A stretch of DNA of 5,346 nt from an uncultured Selenomonadales bacterium (lineage in GTDB: Bacteria > Bacillota > Negativicutes > Selenomonadales > Selenomonadaceae): contig CAMVIO010000152.1 of assembly GCA_947167555.1 (NCBI GenBank), positions 1 to 5,346 of the forward strand, written 5' to 3'. The first letter of the stretch is position 1; each line of letters begins with the position of its first letter. The position numbers and the translations under genes were made by a program. Of the stretch, positions 5,274-5,346 are shown one piece after another. The notes under the pieces are model-generated. The model searched no databases and was not told the DNA's origin. It saw only the letters and a list, made by a program, of their open reading frames with translations.

Positions 5274-5346
5274 ATGGCTGTCAACAATGTAACCACCAAC
5301 GCGCAAATGGCGTATGCGTCCGTGTCGGCGTCTCTGAAGACGACGC
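5274..5346 (+). CDS. N-terminal fragment of an unidentified protein
   Basis: The window ends after 24 codons (MAVNNVTTNAQ..., then Ser/Ala-rich). A near-perfect ribosome-binding site AAGGAGG (5259-5265) lies 8 bases before ATG 5274, so this is a genuine, probably well-translated gene start. The visible residues are polar and small, with no signal peptide or membrane segment. An in-frame TTG at 5247 with its own AAAGGAG (5231-5237) could add nine residues. Too little is present to name a family. Confidence 0.78.
   Translation, partial: MAVNNVTTNAQMAYASVSASLKTT

Overview
The window is about 5.3 kb of moderately GC-rich bacterial chromosome. Genes are densely packed and read by consensus sigma-70/sigma-A promoters. 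Ribosome-binding sites match the AAGGAGG type and the intrinsic terminators are clear. The style and protein sequences suggest a Firmicutes-type anaerobe, perhaps Negativicutes (Selenomonas and relatives). That placement is inference from gene style, because no marker gene is present. There is no rRNA, tRNA, CRISPR array or recognisable insertion sequence.

Layout. (1) Bases 1-160 carry no gene. They hold a long imperfect inverted repeat, a pair of 11-base direct repeats and an intrinsic terminator, probably the 3' end of a transcript entering from the left. (2) A strong promoter starts 2 bases past that terminator. It leads through a terminator-like hairpin to a MatC/SLC13-like 12-TM-type permease (287-1537). 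(3) A terminator shared by two convergent genes follows. (4) A Kup-type potassium transporter lies on the minus strand (1641-3641). (5) A 386-base AT-rich divergent intergenic region holds the kup promoter, two inverted repeats, and a strong rightward promoter with a structured leader ending in a perfect terminator. (6) A TauE/SafE (TSUP) family anion permease (4028-4786) is followed by a 90-residue two-TM protein of unknown function (4855-5127) and a terminator. (7) The first 24 codons of an unidentified gene begin at 5274.

The window is therefore a cluster of separately promoted membrane transporters: two probable anion carriers on the plus strand and one K+ carrier between them on the minus strand. 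It does not look like a single operon, and no metabolic enzymes accompany the transporters, so substrates cannot be read from context.

The most unusual signal is regulatory. Both plus-strand permease genes have a TTGACGAT -35 region, a 16-bp spacer and TATAAT. Each then has the same TCGGCTCTCC element about 31-33 bases downstream of the -10, and a terminator-like hairpin before the coding start. This suggests that both permeases are controlled by transcription attenuation through related leader RNAs. It is a hypothesis from the sequence alone. No known riboswitch class was recognised.
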